From assembly GCA_016190245.1 (NCBI GenBank), contig JACPQY010000084.1, positions 1-28,571 on the forward strand: a stretch of 28,571 bases of DNA, written 5' to 3'. Position 1 is the first letter of the stretch. Every line of letters starts with the position of its first letter. The stretch comes from Nitrospirota bacterium. GTDB taxonomy: Bacteria > JACPQY01. The notes beneath the pieces are model-generated. The model ran no database searches. It saw only the letters and a program-made list of their open reading frames with translations, and had not been told where the DNA came from. Positions 8,596 to 16,564 of the stretch are shown here, piece after piece. Made by a program: the position numbers and the translations under genes.

Positions 8596-9615
8596 CTATT
8601 CCCCACGGAAGCTCACGAGCTTCCCTTCATAGAGTTCCGCGGCCTTGCGCGCTTCCACGGCCGGATCACCCGAGTCCGTGAGATACGCGCGGAGTCCGAG
8701 CAAACTGTCCTTCGTGGCCCCCGTGGCGTAGACCGCCTTCTGCTCCTGGGCGAGGGCCGTTGCATAGGGCAGCCGGCTGCCGCGGTAGATGAGCCGCTTG
8801 ATCGCAAGGTTCGCTTGAGGTGCGCGGCAGGCCAGACGGGCCGCGTGAGCCTGAACCTTCTCTCGGAAGACGTCGCGCGGGAAGGCGTCGGACACAAGGC
8901 CGAGCGCCAGGGCCTCGTCCACGTTCATCGGCCGGCCGTCCAGGATGAAGGAAGCGGCCCGTGCGGGCCCGACGATCCGGGAGAGCCTCTGGCAGCCGCC
9001 GCCGGAGGGGATCATCGCCACCAGCGATTCGGGGTGGCCCAGTCGGATGTCCTGCCTTCTCTCGATGAACCTGAAATCGCACGAGCAGGCGAACTCGAAC
9101 GCACCGCCGCCGCAGTTGCCGGAGATGGCCGCGATGAAGAGGAGCGGAGAATTCTCCATCCGGGCGAGTAGGCGGGCAAAGCGGACGGTGAGGACGAGTC
9201 CGGCCATCGGGCTCTCGGCCAGCCTGAGTGACAGCCGGTCCCCGAAGGCGGGCGCGATGTCGAGCAGGAGGCCGAACAGACGCCCGAGGGCGTACACCGT
9301 GCCGGGAGGCGGACTGCCGAGGCCCAGTCTCTCGAACCTCTCGGCTGCACGGAGGATCTGGGTGGCATCGAAGTGTTCGATGAAGCGCCCGTCCACGCCG
9401 CCGGTAAAGACGACGACCCGGACCTCTCCTGCTCTCTCGATGTCCCGAATGAGCCGTTCGATCTCGATCGTCATTTTCAGCGTGAACATGTTGGACGGCG
9501 GATTGTGGAGCTCGACCCAAAGCACGTTCCCGTGCCTTGCGGTCTTGAGTTGATCGAGATTCGGAGAGTTCTCCGGATGCGGACCCACGGTGGCGTCAGT
9601 AGCAAAGGTCCTCAT
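8596..9615 (-). CDS. Enoyl-CoA hydratase/isomerase (crotonase) family protein with an insertion
   Basis: This is a 339-residue protein, about 75 longer than a usual 260-residue crotonase. The first oxyanion-hole loop is present but altered (VFTGGVDGRFIEHFDA, where most members have F-x-A-G-x-D). The second is GNCGGGAFEFACSCDFR. Glu in FEFA and Glu in GHPES align with the two catalytic glutamates of rat enoyl-CoA hydratase (E144 and E164), so acid-base chemistry is possible. The extra residues (about 75-135, rich in Leu and Arg) lie between the two loops. The ATG at 9615 overlaps the end of the lipoprotein gene by 20 bases, with GAGGG upstream, suggesting translational coupling. The acyl-CoA substrate is not known. 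Confidence 0.85.
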   Translation of the reverse strand: MRTFATDATVGPHPENSPNLDQLKTARHGNVLWVELHNPPSNMFTLKMTIEIERLIRDIERAGEVRVVVFTGGVDGRFIEHFDATQILRAAERFERLGLGSPPPGTVYALGRLFGLLLDIAPAFGDRLSLRLAESPMAGLVLTVRFARLLARMENSPLLFIAAISGNCGGGAFEFACSCDFRFIERRQDIRLGHPESLVAMIPSGGGCQRLSRIVGPARAASFILDGRPMNVDEALALGLVSDAFPRDVFREKVQAHAARLACRAPQANLAIKRLIYRGSRLPYATALAQEQKAVYATGATKDSLLGLRAYLTDSGDPAVEARKAAELYEGKLVSFRGE

Positions 9616-10714
9616 AGTTACCGCCCTCGACCGAGATCTGCGCGCAACCGGTGCAGGAGTAGGCCCCGTCGTAGAGGATCACCGCGCTCACGCTTGGGCC
9701 CTGAGTCGGGGTGTAGGAAATCGCCTGAGTCCCCGACAGCGGCTCTTTGGCGCAGGTGGAGAGGTTGTAGATCACGTCCGTCCCTGCGAATCCGAAGGAT
9801 CCGCTCGCGTCCCCCGAGACGGTGAAGTCGGAGGAGACGCGCACCTCGGGTGCAGTCGCAGAAACGGCGATCGTTCCGGAGAGGCTGACCGCCTGCGAGG
9901 CCGGCAGCTTGGCGGGTGACTCCACGCTGAAACCGGCGAGGTACTCATAGAGGGCGCCGTCTACGGTGGCGCTCACCTGGGCTGTGGTGCCGGCGGCCCC
10001 GTTCGTCTTGGAGATGGTCACCGTGCCCTCGTAGAGAGGCTTCGGTTCGCCGTCTCCTAGCGTTGCGTCGAGGTCGCGCGCGATGCCGATGTTGTAAGAG
10101 CCGCCGTCCGACGAACCGGTTACCTTCGCTGTCCCGGACACGGCGAACGACGTGCCGCCCAACGGGCCGCCGCGGATGGACAGGCCGAAATCCGTGTAGG
10201 TGACGCTCACGTCGCAGGAAGAGGACGACGTGGTCCCGGATGCGCGGTAGGAGCCCAGGATCGTGATGTTGCCCGCCCCGAAGGTGTAGGAGCAACCGTT
10301 ACCTTCGAGCGTCACATCCACCTTCCCCGAGGCGTAGTCGGAGGCGTTTGTGACAACGGGACAAGCGGGTTTCTGGGCCTGTCTTTGTTCCACGGGGCGG
10401 CCCGGACGGGGGACCCCTTCCGGTGCCTTGCTGTAGCGTTCCCCCATGCGGGCGTCATCCAGCAGGGCCCCGACCCAGCATCCGAAGTCCCCGCAGGCCT
10501 CATATTGAAGCTCCACGGCCTCGGCGGCCGCTCGAGCGACGTCCTGGTCGAACAGGGTGGGCGCCGAGCCCGCCGCAGAGGCCGGCGGGTCGGATGCAGG
10601 ACCGCCCGCCGCCTCGCCTCCGCAGCCGAGGGCGATTGGTAGCGTGGAAACAAGCAAAACGGATGCCCGAACGGTGGCTCGAAGGCTCGGGATGACAAGG
10701 CTTGTTGGCTTCAT
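9596..10714 (-). CDS. Putative lipoprotein of unknown function, first gene of the crotonase/flavoprotein operon
   Basis: This 372-residue protein begins with a 30-residue export signal ending in A-L-G-Cys31, a slightly non-standard lipobox, followed by a Gly/Ala/Ser/Pro-rich linker typical of lipoproteins. Residues 55-95 look helical. From about 115 to the end the protein is beta-rich and Ser/Thr/Gly-rich, with phrases such as FAVSGTAKVTGSSDGGSYNIG, suggesting a beta-sandwich or lipocalin-like fold. Near the C-terminus is a Cys-x-x-Cys (SCTGC), and the last residues are EDLCY. I recognise no family. Its stop overlaps the crotonase start, and the TetR-like palindrome lies 22 bases before its ATG, so it is probably the lead gene of a regulated operon. 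Confidence 0.8.
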   Translation of the reverse strand: MKPTSLVIPSLRATVRASVLLVSTLPIALGCGGEAAGGPASDPPASAAGSAPTLFDQDVARAAAEAVELQYEACGDFGCWVGALLDDARMGERYSKAPEGVPRPGRPVEQRQAQKPACPVVTNASDYASGKVDVTLEGNGCSYTFGAGNITILGSYRASGTTSSSSCDVSVTYTDFGLSIRGGPLGGTSFAVSGTAKVTGSSDGGSYNIGIARDLDATLGDGEPKPLYEGTVTISKTNGAAGTTAQVSATVDGALYEYLAGFSVESPAKLPASQAVSLSGTIAVSATAPEVRVSSDFTVSGDASGSFGFAGTDVIYNLSTCAKEPLSGTQAISYTPTQGPSVSAVILYDGAYSCTGCAQISVEGGNYEDLCY

Positions 10715-10735
10715 GCGTACGCGTTCCAGTTAAAA

Positions 10736-10749
10736 ACTGACATGTCAGT
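10736..10749. promoter_or_regulatory. Perfect 14-bp palindrome, probable TetR-family operator
   Basis: The sequence ACTGACATGTCAGT is its own reverse complement and lies 22-35 bases before the lipoprotein ATG. It lies at the edge of an AT-rich island and downstream of the tetR gene, the arrangement expected for a TetR dimer site. It also falls exactly in the 17-base spacer of a weak TTGCTG/TTTAAC promoter (10757-10729). That TetR binds it is inference. Confidence 0.5.
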
Positions 10750-10771
10750 ACCAGCAAGTTGTGTTCCAATT

Positions 10772-10800
10772 ATGATAACATATTCATATTACATAATTAA
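10772..10800 (-). promoter_or_regulatory. Candidate promoter in the AT-rich island upstream of the lipoprotein operon
   Basis: On the minus strand TTAATT (10800-10795), a 17-base spacer and TATCAT (10777-10772, five of six matches to TATAAT) form a plausible sigma-70 promoter. A transcript would start near 10765 and carry the palindrome at 10736-10749 in its first bases, a good position for repressor action. The whole stretch from about 10730 to 10865 is strikingly AT-rich against GC-rich surroundings. The remainder of the gap to the tetR stop (10866-11002) shows nothing clear. Confidence 0.4.
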
Positions 10801-11002
10801 CATACGACACAGGCATAAACAGGTATCATCATGAGCATGAAATATTTTCCAGTACTGTGAAATTGTTCGCTGCTTGGAGGGGGTGACCTGCGGTAATCAT
10901 GATCCGCCAGGCCGGGTTGTCGCGGCTTGCGCTCATGACCGACCTTCCCCGTCGGCCCCTGTCCGCGTGGCGCGAAGGGCCAAGGACCTGGCCTGCGTCG
11001 CG

Positions 11003-11617
11003 TCAGCCGGCGGCGGGGCGGTGGTACACGGCGCCGACGACCAGCCGGGCTGTGTCTTCAGCGAGGGCGCGGGGATCGGCCGGTCTCTCGGTATCGATGA
11101 GGCGCGTCGATGCCACGTGCAGCAGCCCGCCCAGCAGAAACTCGGCTACGAATCGCGGGTCGTCCAAGTCAAGCATCCCCTGGCGCTTCCCATCCTCTAG
11201 GTCCCGGATCATCAGTTGAAGGAAAGACTCTCGAATCTGATGGACAATGGCTTCCGCCTTCGCATTCTTGGCCATCGCCTCCTTGAAAACGATGCCGCAG
11301 GCGTCGCGGTCGTCCATGATCGTCTGAAAGATCAACTCCAGCCGGAGGGTCATCAGCCGCACGATCCCCGCTTCATCGCGGGGCGGGGCAATGGGTATCT
11401 CGCGGAACGGCTTCATGAACTTCGAGATGCGTTCCGCATAGCGCTTCAGCGCCGCATGGAAGAGCGATTCCTTGTCGCCAAAGTACTGGTAGAGCGTGCC
11501 GCGCCCGATCTTGAGATCTTTGCAGACGTCGCTGATGCTCGTCTCTTGATACCCCTTCTTCGCGAAGAGGCGGGTCCCGGAATCTAGGATCTGTTCGCGG
11601 CGCTGCTCGCCGTGCAT
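11003..11617 (-). CDS. TetR/AcrR-family transcriptional regulator
   Basis: This is a repressor-type protein of 204 residues from ATG 11617, chosen because AAGGA lies nine bases upstream and the protein then opens with the normal family start (GEQRREQILDSGTRLFAKKG). An upstream in-frame start at 11713 would run through the promoter and is unlikely. The helix-turn-helix is clear: TSISDVCKDLKIGRGTLYQYF, about residues 28-48, then the family-typical GDKESLFHAAL. The C-terminal helical domain should bind a ligand and form the dimer. Acyl-CoA or a lipid would fit the downstream crotonase and flavoprotein genes, but that is inference from context. It lies in the same direction as, and 288 bases before, the lipoprotein operon. 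Confidence 0.93.
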   Translation of the reverse strand: MHGEQRREQILDSGTRLFAKKGYQETSISDVCKDLKIGRGTLYQYFGDKESLFHAALKRYAERISKFMKPFREIPIAPPRDEAGIVRLMTLRLELIFQTIMDDRDACGIVFKEAMAKNAKAEAIVHQIRESFLQLMIRDLEDGKRQGMLDLDDPRFVAEFLLGGLLHVASTRLIDTERPADPRALAEDTARLVVGAVYHRPAAG

Positions 11618-11663
11618 GAGAGGCCGTCCTTTCGTTGAGTGCTGTTGAAATCGTCCAGAACTC

Positions 11664-11693
11664 ATCATACCCGATAAGATGCCTATATCACAA
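11664..11693 (-). promoter_or_regulatory. Candidate promoter of the tetR gene
   Basis: TTGTGA (11693-11688), an 18-base spacer and TATGAT (11669-11664, five of six matches, preceded by GGG) lie 47 bases upstream of the chosen start codon. No copy of the 14-bp palindrome is seen here, so autoregulation is not evident. Confidence 0.45.
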
Positions 11694-11840
11694 GCACATC
11701 CGTAATGAATCAATATTTGAATACCCGGATGTCGATCTCCGATGGCCCCCTCGCCCTTGTCAAAACAGCCCCGCAGTTCGAGCCGGTGACAGCCCTAGTT
11801 TGGCCGAAGGTGGCCGGGGGCGGGCCTCGCACCGTTTCAC

Positions 11841-12116
11841 ATGACACACCTCAATCCGCTTCGCTTTCGGGGTCGGGGCTGGTACACTATCCCCCTTGCT
11901 CGAGGGTGGTGTCCCACGGATAGCTCCGTTCACAAGCTCAAGTGTCCCACGTGCCGCAAGGCCATCGCCTGGGAGGGGAACCCCTACCGTCCGTTCTGTT
12001 CGGAACACTGCCGAAACGTTGACCTGGGCCGCTGGCTGGGCGAGGAGATCCGCGTCCGGCATGAAGCCGGGGACGCGCCGGATTCTCCCCCCCCGGATGG
12101 CGTGGGCCGGTCCTGA
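11841..12116 (+). CDS. yacG: YacG-like zinc-binding protein (DNA gyrase inhibitor family)
   Basis: The conserved core KCPTCRKAIAWEGNPYRPFC is followed by SEHCRNVDLGRW, the C-x2-C-x15-C-x3-C zinc site and DLGxW motif of YacG. In E. coli YacG binds GyrB and inhibits gyrase; bacterial homologues are usually about 65 residues. From ATG 11841 this protein has 91 residues, with about 32 extra before the core and a Pro-rich acidic tail. The start is doubtful. No good Shine-Dalgarno precedes 11841, a promoter-like TACACT lies inside the extension (about 11883), and there is no in-frame ATG, GTG or TTG closer to the core. It ends ten bases before the tamB-like gene. A C8 run (12087-12094) lies in the tail. 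Confidence 0.8.
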   Translation: MTHLNPLRFRGRGWYTIPLARGWCPTDSSVHKLKCPTCRKAIAWEGNPYRPFCSEHCRNVDLGRWLGEEIRVRHEAGDAPDSPPPDGVGRS

Positions 12117-12125
12117 GCATCGCCG

Positions 12126-15100
12126 ATGACGCGCTGGCTCGGACTTCTGCTCCTGCTCATCGCCGTCACCCTCTCCGGGGGGTACGCCTTCGTCCATACG
12201 GAATGGGGCAAGATGCGGTTGCTGGGGGTTGTCGAGTCCTCCCTGGCCGAGGTCGGGATCGAGGTGCGCGCCGGCGGGATGGACCTCAGCTTCTGGCCTC
12301 CGAACGCGACGCTGAGGGACGTCGAATTCAACGCGAAGGACATTCCCGGCGTGGAGTTGGGCGGCCGGCTGCCGTTCGTCAGAATCGTTCCCGACGTGGC
12401 GGCGTGTCTGGGGCTGCACCCAAGCCTGGACCTTGTGGAGGTTGACTCCCCGGAAATCCGGCTGGTGGTCGTGCCTCCCTCGAAGAAGCAGGCGCGTCCA
12501 AACGGGGGCTTCGATCCGAACCTGGTGCCCGTCCGCAGGCTCCGAGTCTCCGCGGCGTCGATCGCGGTGAGGGAGGAGCGGAGGGCTATCGAGGGGCATC
12601 TGTCCGGTGTGGACGTGGAGTACGATCGGGTTGCTCAGGTTGGGTCGAAGGAGTTGGCGGCAGCGACCCAGGCGCGGCTCGCGTGGAAGGTGGAGCGGGC
12701 GGACGTCGCCGTCGAATCTTCCGCGTCGCTCGAAGGGATCTCGAGTTCCGGCGTCTTGCTTGTGGGGGACCACAGCCTGAGAATCGAGAAGGCCGAGATT
12801 GTTCGGGGTTCCCACCGCGTGGCCCTCGAGGGCGCGCGGGATGCCGGCGGCGAGGCGCATCTTTCGGGGCATGTGGAGACGGATCTGTCGGAGTGGGCTT
12901 CTCTCTACCCGCCCGTGACCCAGGTCTCTTCCTGGCCCGGTGAGGGGGGGATTGGGGGGCGGGCTCGAGCGGAATTGGAACTGACGCTGCCGGGGGGCGC
13001 CGAGGCAAAGCCGGTCTTCAGCGCGGGCGTGGAACTTGAGGGTGCTCGCTGGGGCGCCTACGCGGTGGATCGCATCGAAGGGCGCGTACGGTGGAAAGAA
13101 GGGACCCTCGAGTTGGACCCGCTCAAGGTGACATCCGGGCAGGAGGGGAAGGGTTCGCCGGGGACGCTGACCGTGCGCGGGACTTTAAGAACGGTGGCGG
13201 ACTCCACCGATGGGCGGACTCCGCGGCGGATGGAAGCGGACGTGCTCTTGGGTGCGGAGGCTCTGCCCCGGACCGCCTTCGTGAAGTGGTGGCCCGCCCT
13301 GGGCGCGATCCAAGCGCACGACCCGGTGCAGGCCAGGGCCCGGTTCAGCGGGCCGTTGCCCCAGCGGGGCGTGCCGTGGGATCTGGAGGGGTCCGTGGAG
13401 GCCCGAGCCGGCTACATCGAGCTTGCTCGAGAGGAAAGCCGCAGCCTGCGGCTCAACGACCTGGCCGGCTCAACGAAGGCCCGGATCGAGGATGGACGGG
13501 TGGAGTTGCAGGACGCCCGTCTCACCGCGAAGGGGCTCGATCTTGTCGGACGCGGACGGTTTGAGGGCGGGCAGCTCCGCGCTGAGTTGAGTCATGCAAA
13601 GGTGGACTTGGGATCGCTGTCCCCCATCATGGGTGTCCAGACGGCGGGTGAGCTCGAGTTGGGCGGGGTGGTGGCCGGTCGGCCGGGCCAGTGGAGATTT
13701 GCGGGATCGGTCCTCGCCTCGGAATTGGTCGTGAACGGCCGGCCGGTCCGCAAGGTGAGCGGGGACATCCGGTTCGAGGAGCCGAGGCTGTGGGCTGAGG
13801 AGTTTGTGGTGGAGATGCCCGGGACTTCGGTGCGGATGGGTGGGGAGATGGACATCCGCGAGACGGCGTTCCGGGCGGGGATCTCGGTGGATGAGGGGGA
13901 CCTGTCGGACGTTGTCGCCTTGGCGGGTCTCAGCCCGGATCTCGTTCAGAAATTCTCCGGCCGCGCTCAGGGCCACGTGCAGGTGGAGGGCCGTTTGAGG
14001 CCGGAGGTCGTGGTGCTGAGCAGCGGCAAGCTCACGGTGGACGCCCCGATGGTGGCGGGTGAGCCCTTCGAGGCGGCAGGGATCCAGTGGGTGGTTCGAC
14101 GGGAGGTGGAGGGGGATGCGCACTTGCAGAACGGAGTGCCTTCTTTGCCGCCGGAGCGGCTTCCCATTGACGTCAAGGCGTTCGTTCGCCACCGCGACGG
14201 GAGCATCGAGGTGAAGGGGGCGATCGAGCCGGACCTCCGCGTGGAAGGCGAGTGGATGGTGTCGTCGTTCCCCCTGGAACGCATCTGGCCTTCGGGCGGC
14301 CTGCCCCCGTGGGTGACAGGACGTCTCCAGGGGCTCGGTTCCATCGGAGGCACCCTGAACGATCCCTACGTCACCGGCCAGATCGAGGCCCGCGAAGTGA
14401 AGGTGGACGGGGAGGCGGTGGGCGACAGCGTCGTCTGGTTGGAGCGGACGAAGGAACGTGTCCACGTCGTCGGCAGCTTTTTTGGCGAGGAGCTGAGCGC
14501 GGACGGCGAGGTGCGTCTGACGGACGGACTGCCGTTCGGGCTCCGCGCGCAGATGAAGGATCTGGGAACGCAGCATGTGTTCAATCTTCTTGGCCCCATG
14601 ACGGAGTTCCGTGGGACCCTGAGCGGGCGGATGCACATCGAGGGCGACCTGGGGCGGCTCGATACGTGGAACGGGTCGGTGGAACTCGCCTCCTTCGAGT
14701 TCATCAACCACGGATTGCTGGGCCGCTCGACCCACGCGCTCACGATTCCGCTCCGAGGCGGCGTGCTGGACTTGGACGCGTACGCCCTGGAGACGGCGGG
14801 CGGGAACGCCGTGGTGCGCGCGAAAGTGAGCCTCCCCCACAGGATCGACGCGGAGGCGTCGGGCCGGATCAGCCTGAGTCTGTTGGAATCGATATTCCCC
14901 GAAATCATCGCCCAGGCGGATGGCCTGGTCGATTTCAATGCGCGCCTGGAAGGGCCGCTGGAGAGGGAGAAACTGCGTCTCATCGTAGACGCGCAGGTTT
15001 CCAAGGGGCGCGTGAGCTTCCGCGAGTACCCCCACCCGGTGGAGGCGGTGAGCGCGCGCGTCGAGATCACGGAGAACGGGTTCGCCTTCGAGGACGTGAA

Positions 15101-16265
15101 GGCCCTGATGGGGGGGGGGGTCGTGGAGGCGAGGGGCCGCATCGAGATGAGCCACTTCCACTTCGGCGACATCTCCGTGTCCGCCGAGCTCCAGCGCGCC
15201 CAAGTGCGCTTCCCCTCCTGGATCTCGGCGACGGTCAACGCCGACCTGTTCCTGATCGGTCCGGTGGAGACGTCGCCGCTGTTCACCGGTGACGTCCAGC
15301 TTCTCTCTGCCCTGATCGCCGAGAATCTCGACTGGCGCCAGGAGCTTCTCAAGGTGGTGGATTTCCGGCGCCGTGCCGCCGCACCGGGGTATTCGGAGCA
15401 CGCGGCCGATGAAGGCATCCGGTACGACATCCACGTCCGGGGCGGCGTGCGCGTCCGCAACAACCTGGCACACGGCGATTTCACGGCGGATCTCCACGTG
15501 GTGGGCGTGGAGGAGTACGTGAACCTCCTGGGCGAGGTGAAGGGGACGCAAGGGTCGTTCGCCTTTCGGAGCCGTGAGTTCCAGATCGACCGCGCCCTCA
15601 TCCTGTTCAACAACCCGGTGCGCGTGGACCCCGAGGTCGAGATCTACGGCACGACCGTGCTCGAGAACGTTCCGCCTCCACCCGGCGCCTCACCCGGATC
15701 GCAGACCACCGCCACGACACCCGTCGAGCACGACAAGATCGACGTGGGCGTTTTCTTTTCGGCGAGGGGGCACCCGTTTCGGTCGGATCCCGAGGCCTTC
15801 AAACTTCAATTCAGCGCCGATCGGCCCTACGCGGATCAGGACCTCCTGAGCTTGATCTACTTCAACCGCCTCTCCGGCGAGGCCATCCCCTCCGGCGCCG
15901 GAAACATCGAGCTCTACGCGATCATTCTCAGCCAGCTCACCCGGGAGATCGCCCAGGGGCCGCTGCGGCAGTTTCTCGGCTTGGAGAGCGTTGACTTCAA
16001 CCCGGCCGAGTCGCGCACGGGCGAGCAGTTCCTGTCGCTCGTGGTGACCAAGCCGCTCGAGCGTGGGCGGGAGGTCTGCCCTCAGGATCTCAAGTGGAGG
16101 GGGCTCGTGAACGTGCGGGACCCGGCCACGGAGAGCCGGATCGAGCTGGACTGCCGCATGCTGAACAACCTCTCGTTCGACGTCTACGGTTTGGGTCCCA
16201 GCACTCAAAGCGACCCGCCCGTTCGACTCGGTGCCGAGATGAAGATCCGGTTCGAGTTTTGGTGA
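12126..16265 (+). CDS. tamB: TamB-like translocation and assembly module protein (AsmA/DUF490 type)
   Basis: This 1379-residue protein has an N-terminal membrane anchor (residues 3-24, WLGLLLLLIAVTLSGGYAF). An AsmA-like start follows (VESSLAEVGIEVRAGGMDL), with LPFVRIVPDV and LVEVDSPEIRLVV. A very long beta-rich repetitive region comes next, then a C-terminal DUF490/TamB domain from about 1090, where phrases such as ILFNNPVRVDPEVEIYGTT and LLSLIYFNRLSG are characteristic. It ends in FEFW. TamB-family proteins form a long hydrophobic beta-taco spanning the periplasm and work with TamA in outer-membrane protein assembly or phospholipid transport. The next gene is an Omp85 barrel, so the pair is intact. 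The start codon has only a weak ribosome site. The frame contains a G11 run (15110-15120). Confidence 0.92.
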   Translation: MTRWLGLLLLLIAVTLSGGYAFVHTEWGKMRLLGVVESSLAEVGIEVRAGGMDLSFWPPNATLRDVEFNAKDIPGVELGGRLPFVRIVPDVAACLGLHPSLDLVEVDSPEIRLVVVPPSKKQARPNGGFDPNLVPVRRLRVSAASIAVREERRAIEGHLSGVDVEYDRVAQVGSKELAAATQARLAWKVERADVAVESSASLEGISSSGVLLVGDHSLRIEKAEIVRGSHRVALEGARDAGGEAHLSGHVETDLSEWASLYPPVTQVSSWPGEGGIGGRARAELELTLPGGAEAKPVFSAGVELEGARWGAYAVDRIEGRVRWKEGTLELDPLKVTSGQEGKGSPGTLTVRGTLRTVADSTDGRTPRRMEADVLLGAEALPRTAFVKWWPALGAIQAHDPVQARARFSGPLPQRGVPWDLEGSVEARAGYIELAREESRSLRLNDLAGSTKARIEDGRVELQDARLTAKGLDLVGRGRFEGGQLRAELSHAKVDLGSLSPIMGVQTAGELELGGVVAGRPGQWRFAGSVLASELVVNGRPVRKVSGDIRFEEPRLWAEEFVVEMPGTSVRMGGEMDIRETAFRAGISVDEGDLSDVVALAGLSPDLVQKFSGRAQGHVQVEGRLRPEVVVLSSGKLTVDAPMVAGEPFEAAGIQWVVRREVEGDAHLQNGVPSLPPERLPIDVKAFVRHRDGSIEVKGAIEPDLRVEGEWMVSSFPLERIWPSGGLPPWVTGRLQGLGSIGGTLNDPYVTGQIEAREVKVDGEAVGDSVVWLERTKERVHVVGSFFGEELSADGEVRLTDGLPFGLRAQMKDLGTQHVFNLLGPMTEFRGTLSGRMHIEGDLGRLDTWNGSVELASFEFINHGLLGRSTHALTIPLRGGVLDLDAYALETAGGNAVVRAKVSLPHRIDAEASGRISLSLLESIFPEIIAQADGLVDFNARLEGPLEREKLRLIVDAQVSKGRVSFREYPHPVEAVSARVEITENGFAFEDVKALMGGGVVEARGRIEMSHFHFGDISVSAELQRAQVRFPSWISATVNADLFLIGPVETSPLFTGDVQLLSALIAENLDWRQELLKVVDFRRRAAAPGYSEHAADEGIRYDIHVRGGVRVRNNLAHGDFTADLHVVGVEEYVNLLGEVKGTQGSFAFRSREFQIDRALILFNNPVRVDPEVEIYGTTVLENVPPPPGASPGSQTTATTPVEHDKIDVGVFFSARGHPFRSDPEAFKLQFSADRPYADQDLLSLIYFNRLSGEAIPSGAGNIELYAIILSQLTREIAQGPLRQFLGLESVDFNPAESRTGEQFLSLVVTKPLERGREVCPQDLKWRGLVNVRDPATESRIELDCRMLNNLSFDVYGLGPSTQSDPPVRLGAEMKIRFEFW

Positions 16266-16564
16266 GCGCGGGCCACGCCCGATTCGCGGCTCCAGCTTCG
16301 ATCCCGATCGGCATCGGGGGCCGGACCCATGGCGTTCAGGCCGAACTCCGCTGAGGTTGCTTCGGTCGTCCCCGCCCGGCCGTGGCGACTCCCTCGCCAT
16401 GACCATGGCCGCTTGTCACTGCGAGCGACTGGTTCTACGCAGCGCTCTCTTCTATGCGTAGCGCTTTCACCCTTCGCAGTAACAGACTACTGCTACGGAG
16501 AACGGGTTGCAGAGCATTGTCGCAGAGTAGCAAGCGAGGCAATCTCACTCCCGGAAACGCTGTG
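16266..16564 (+). other. Non-coding leader between tamB and tamA-like genes with several inverted repeats
   Basis: No supported gene lies here. Visible dyads are CCCGAT/ATCGGG with a 4-base loop (16303-16318), CTACGCA/TGCGTAG with 13 bases between (16435-16461), and GCAGTA/TACTGC with 6 between (16476-16493). The stretch TTCTACGC-AGCGCT near 16433 is nearly repeated as TTCTATGCGTAGCGCT near 16450. The first hairpin may end the tamB message; the others may be leader RNA structure or binding sites for the downstream gene. Confidence 0.4.

Noticed and set aside
13470-15551. Long minus-strand open frame (693 codons) opposite the tamB-like gene
   Set aside because: It is His/Arg/Leu-rich without any family motif and lies wholly antisense to a clearly recognisable TamB protein. 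Long antisense frames are usual in GC-rich DNA. The same holds for the frame at 17585-19072 opposite the Omp85 gene.
16454-16564. Longer N-terminus for the Omp85 protein starting at ATG 16454
   Set aside because: It is read through the inverted-repeat leader, puts 37 basic residues before the signal peptide and has no ribosome site; ATG 16565 gives a standard signal peptide.
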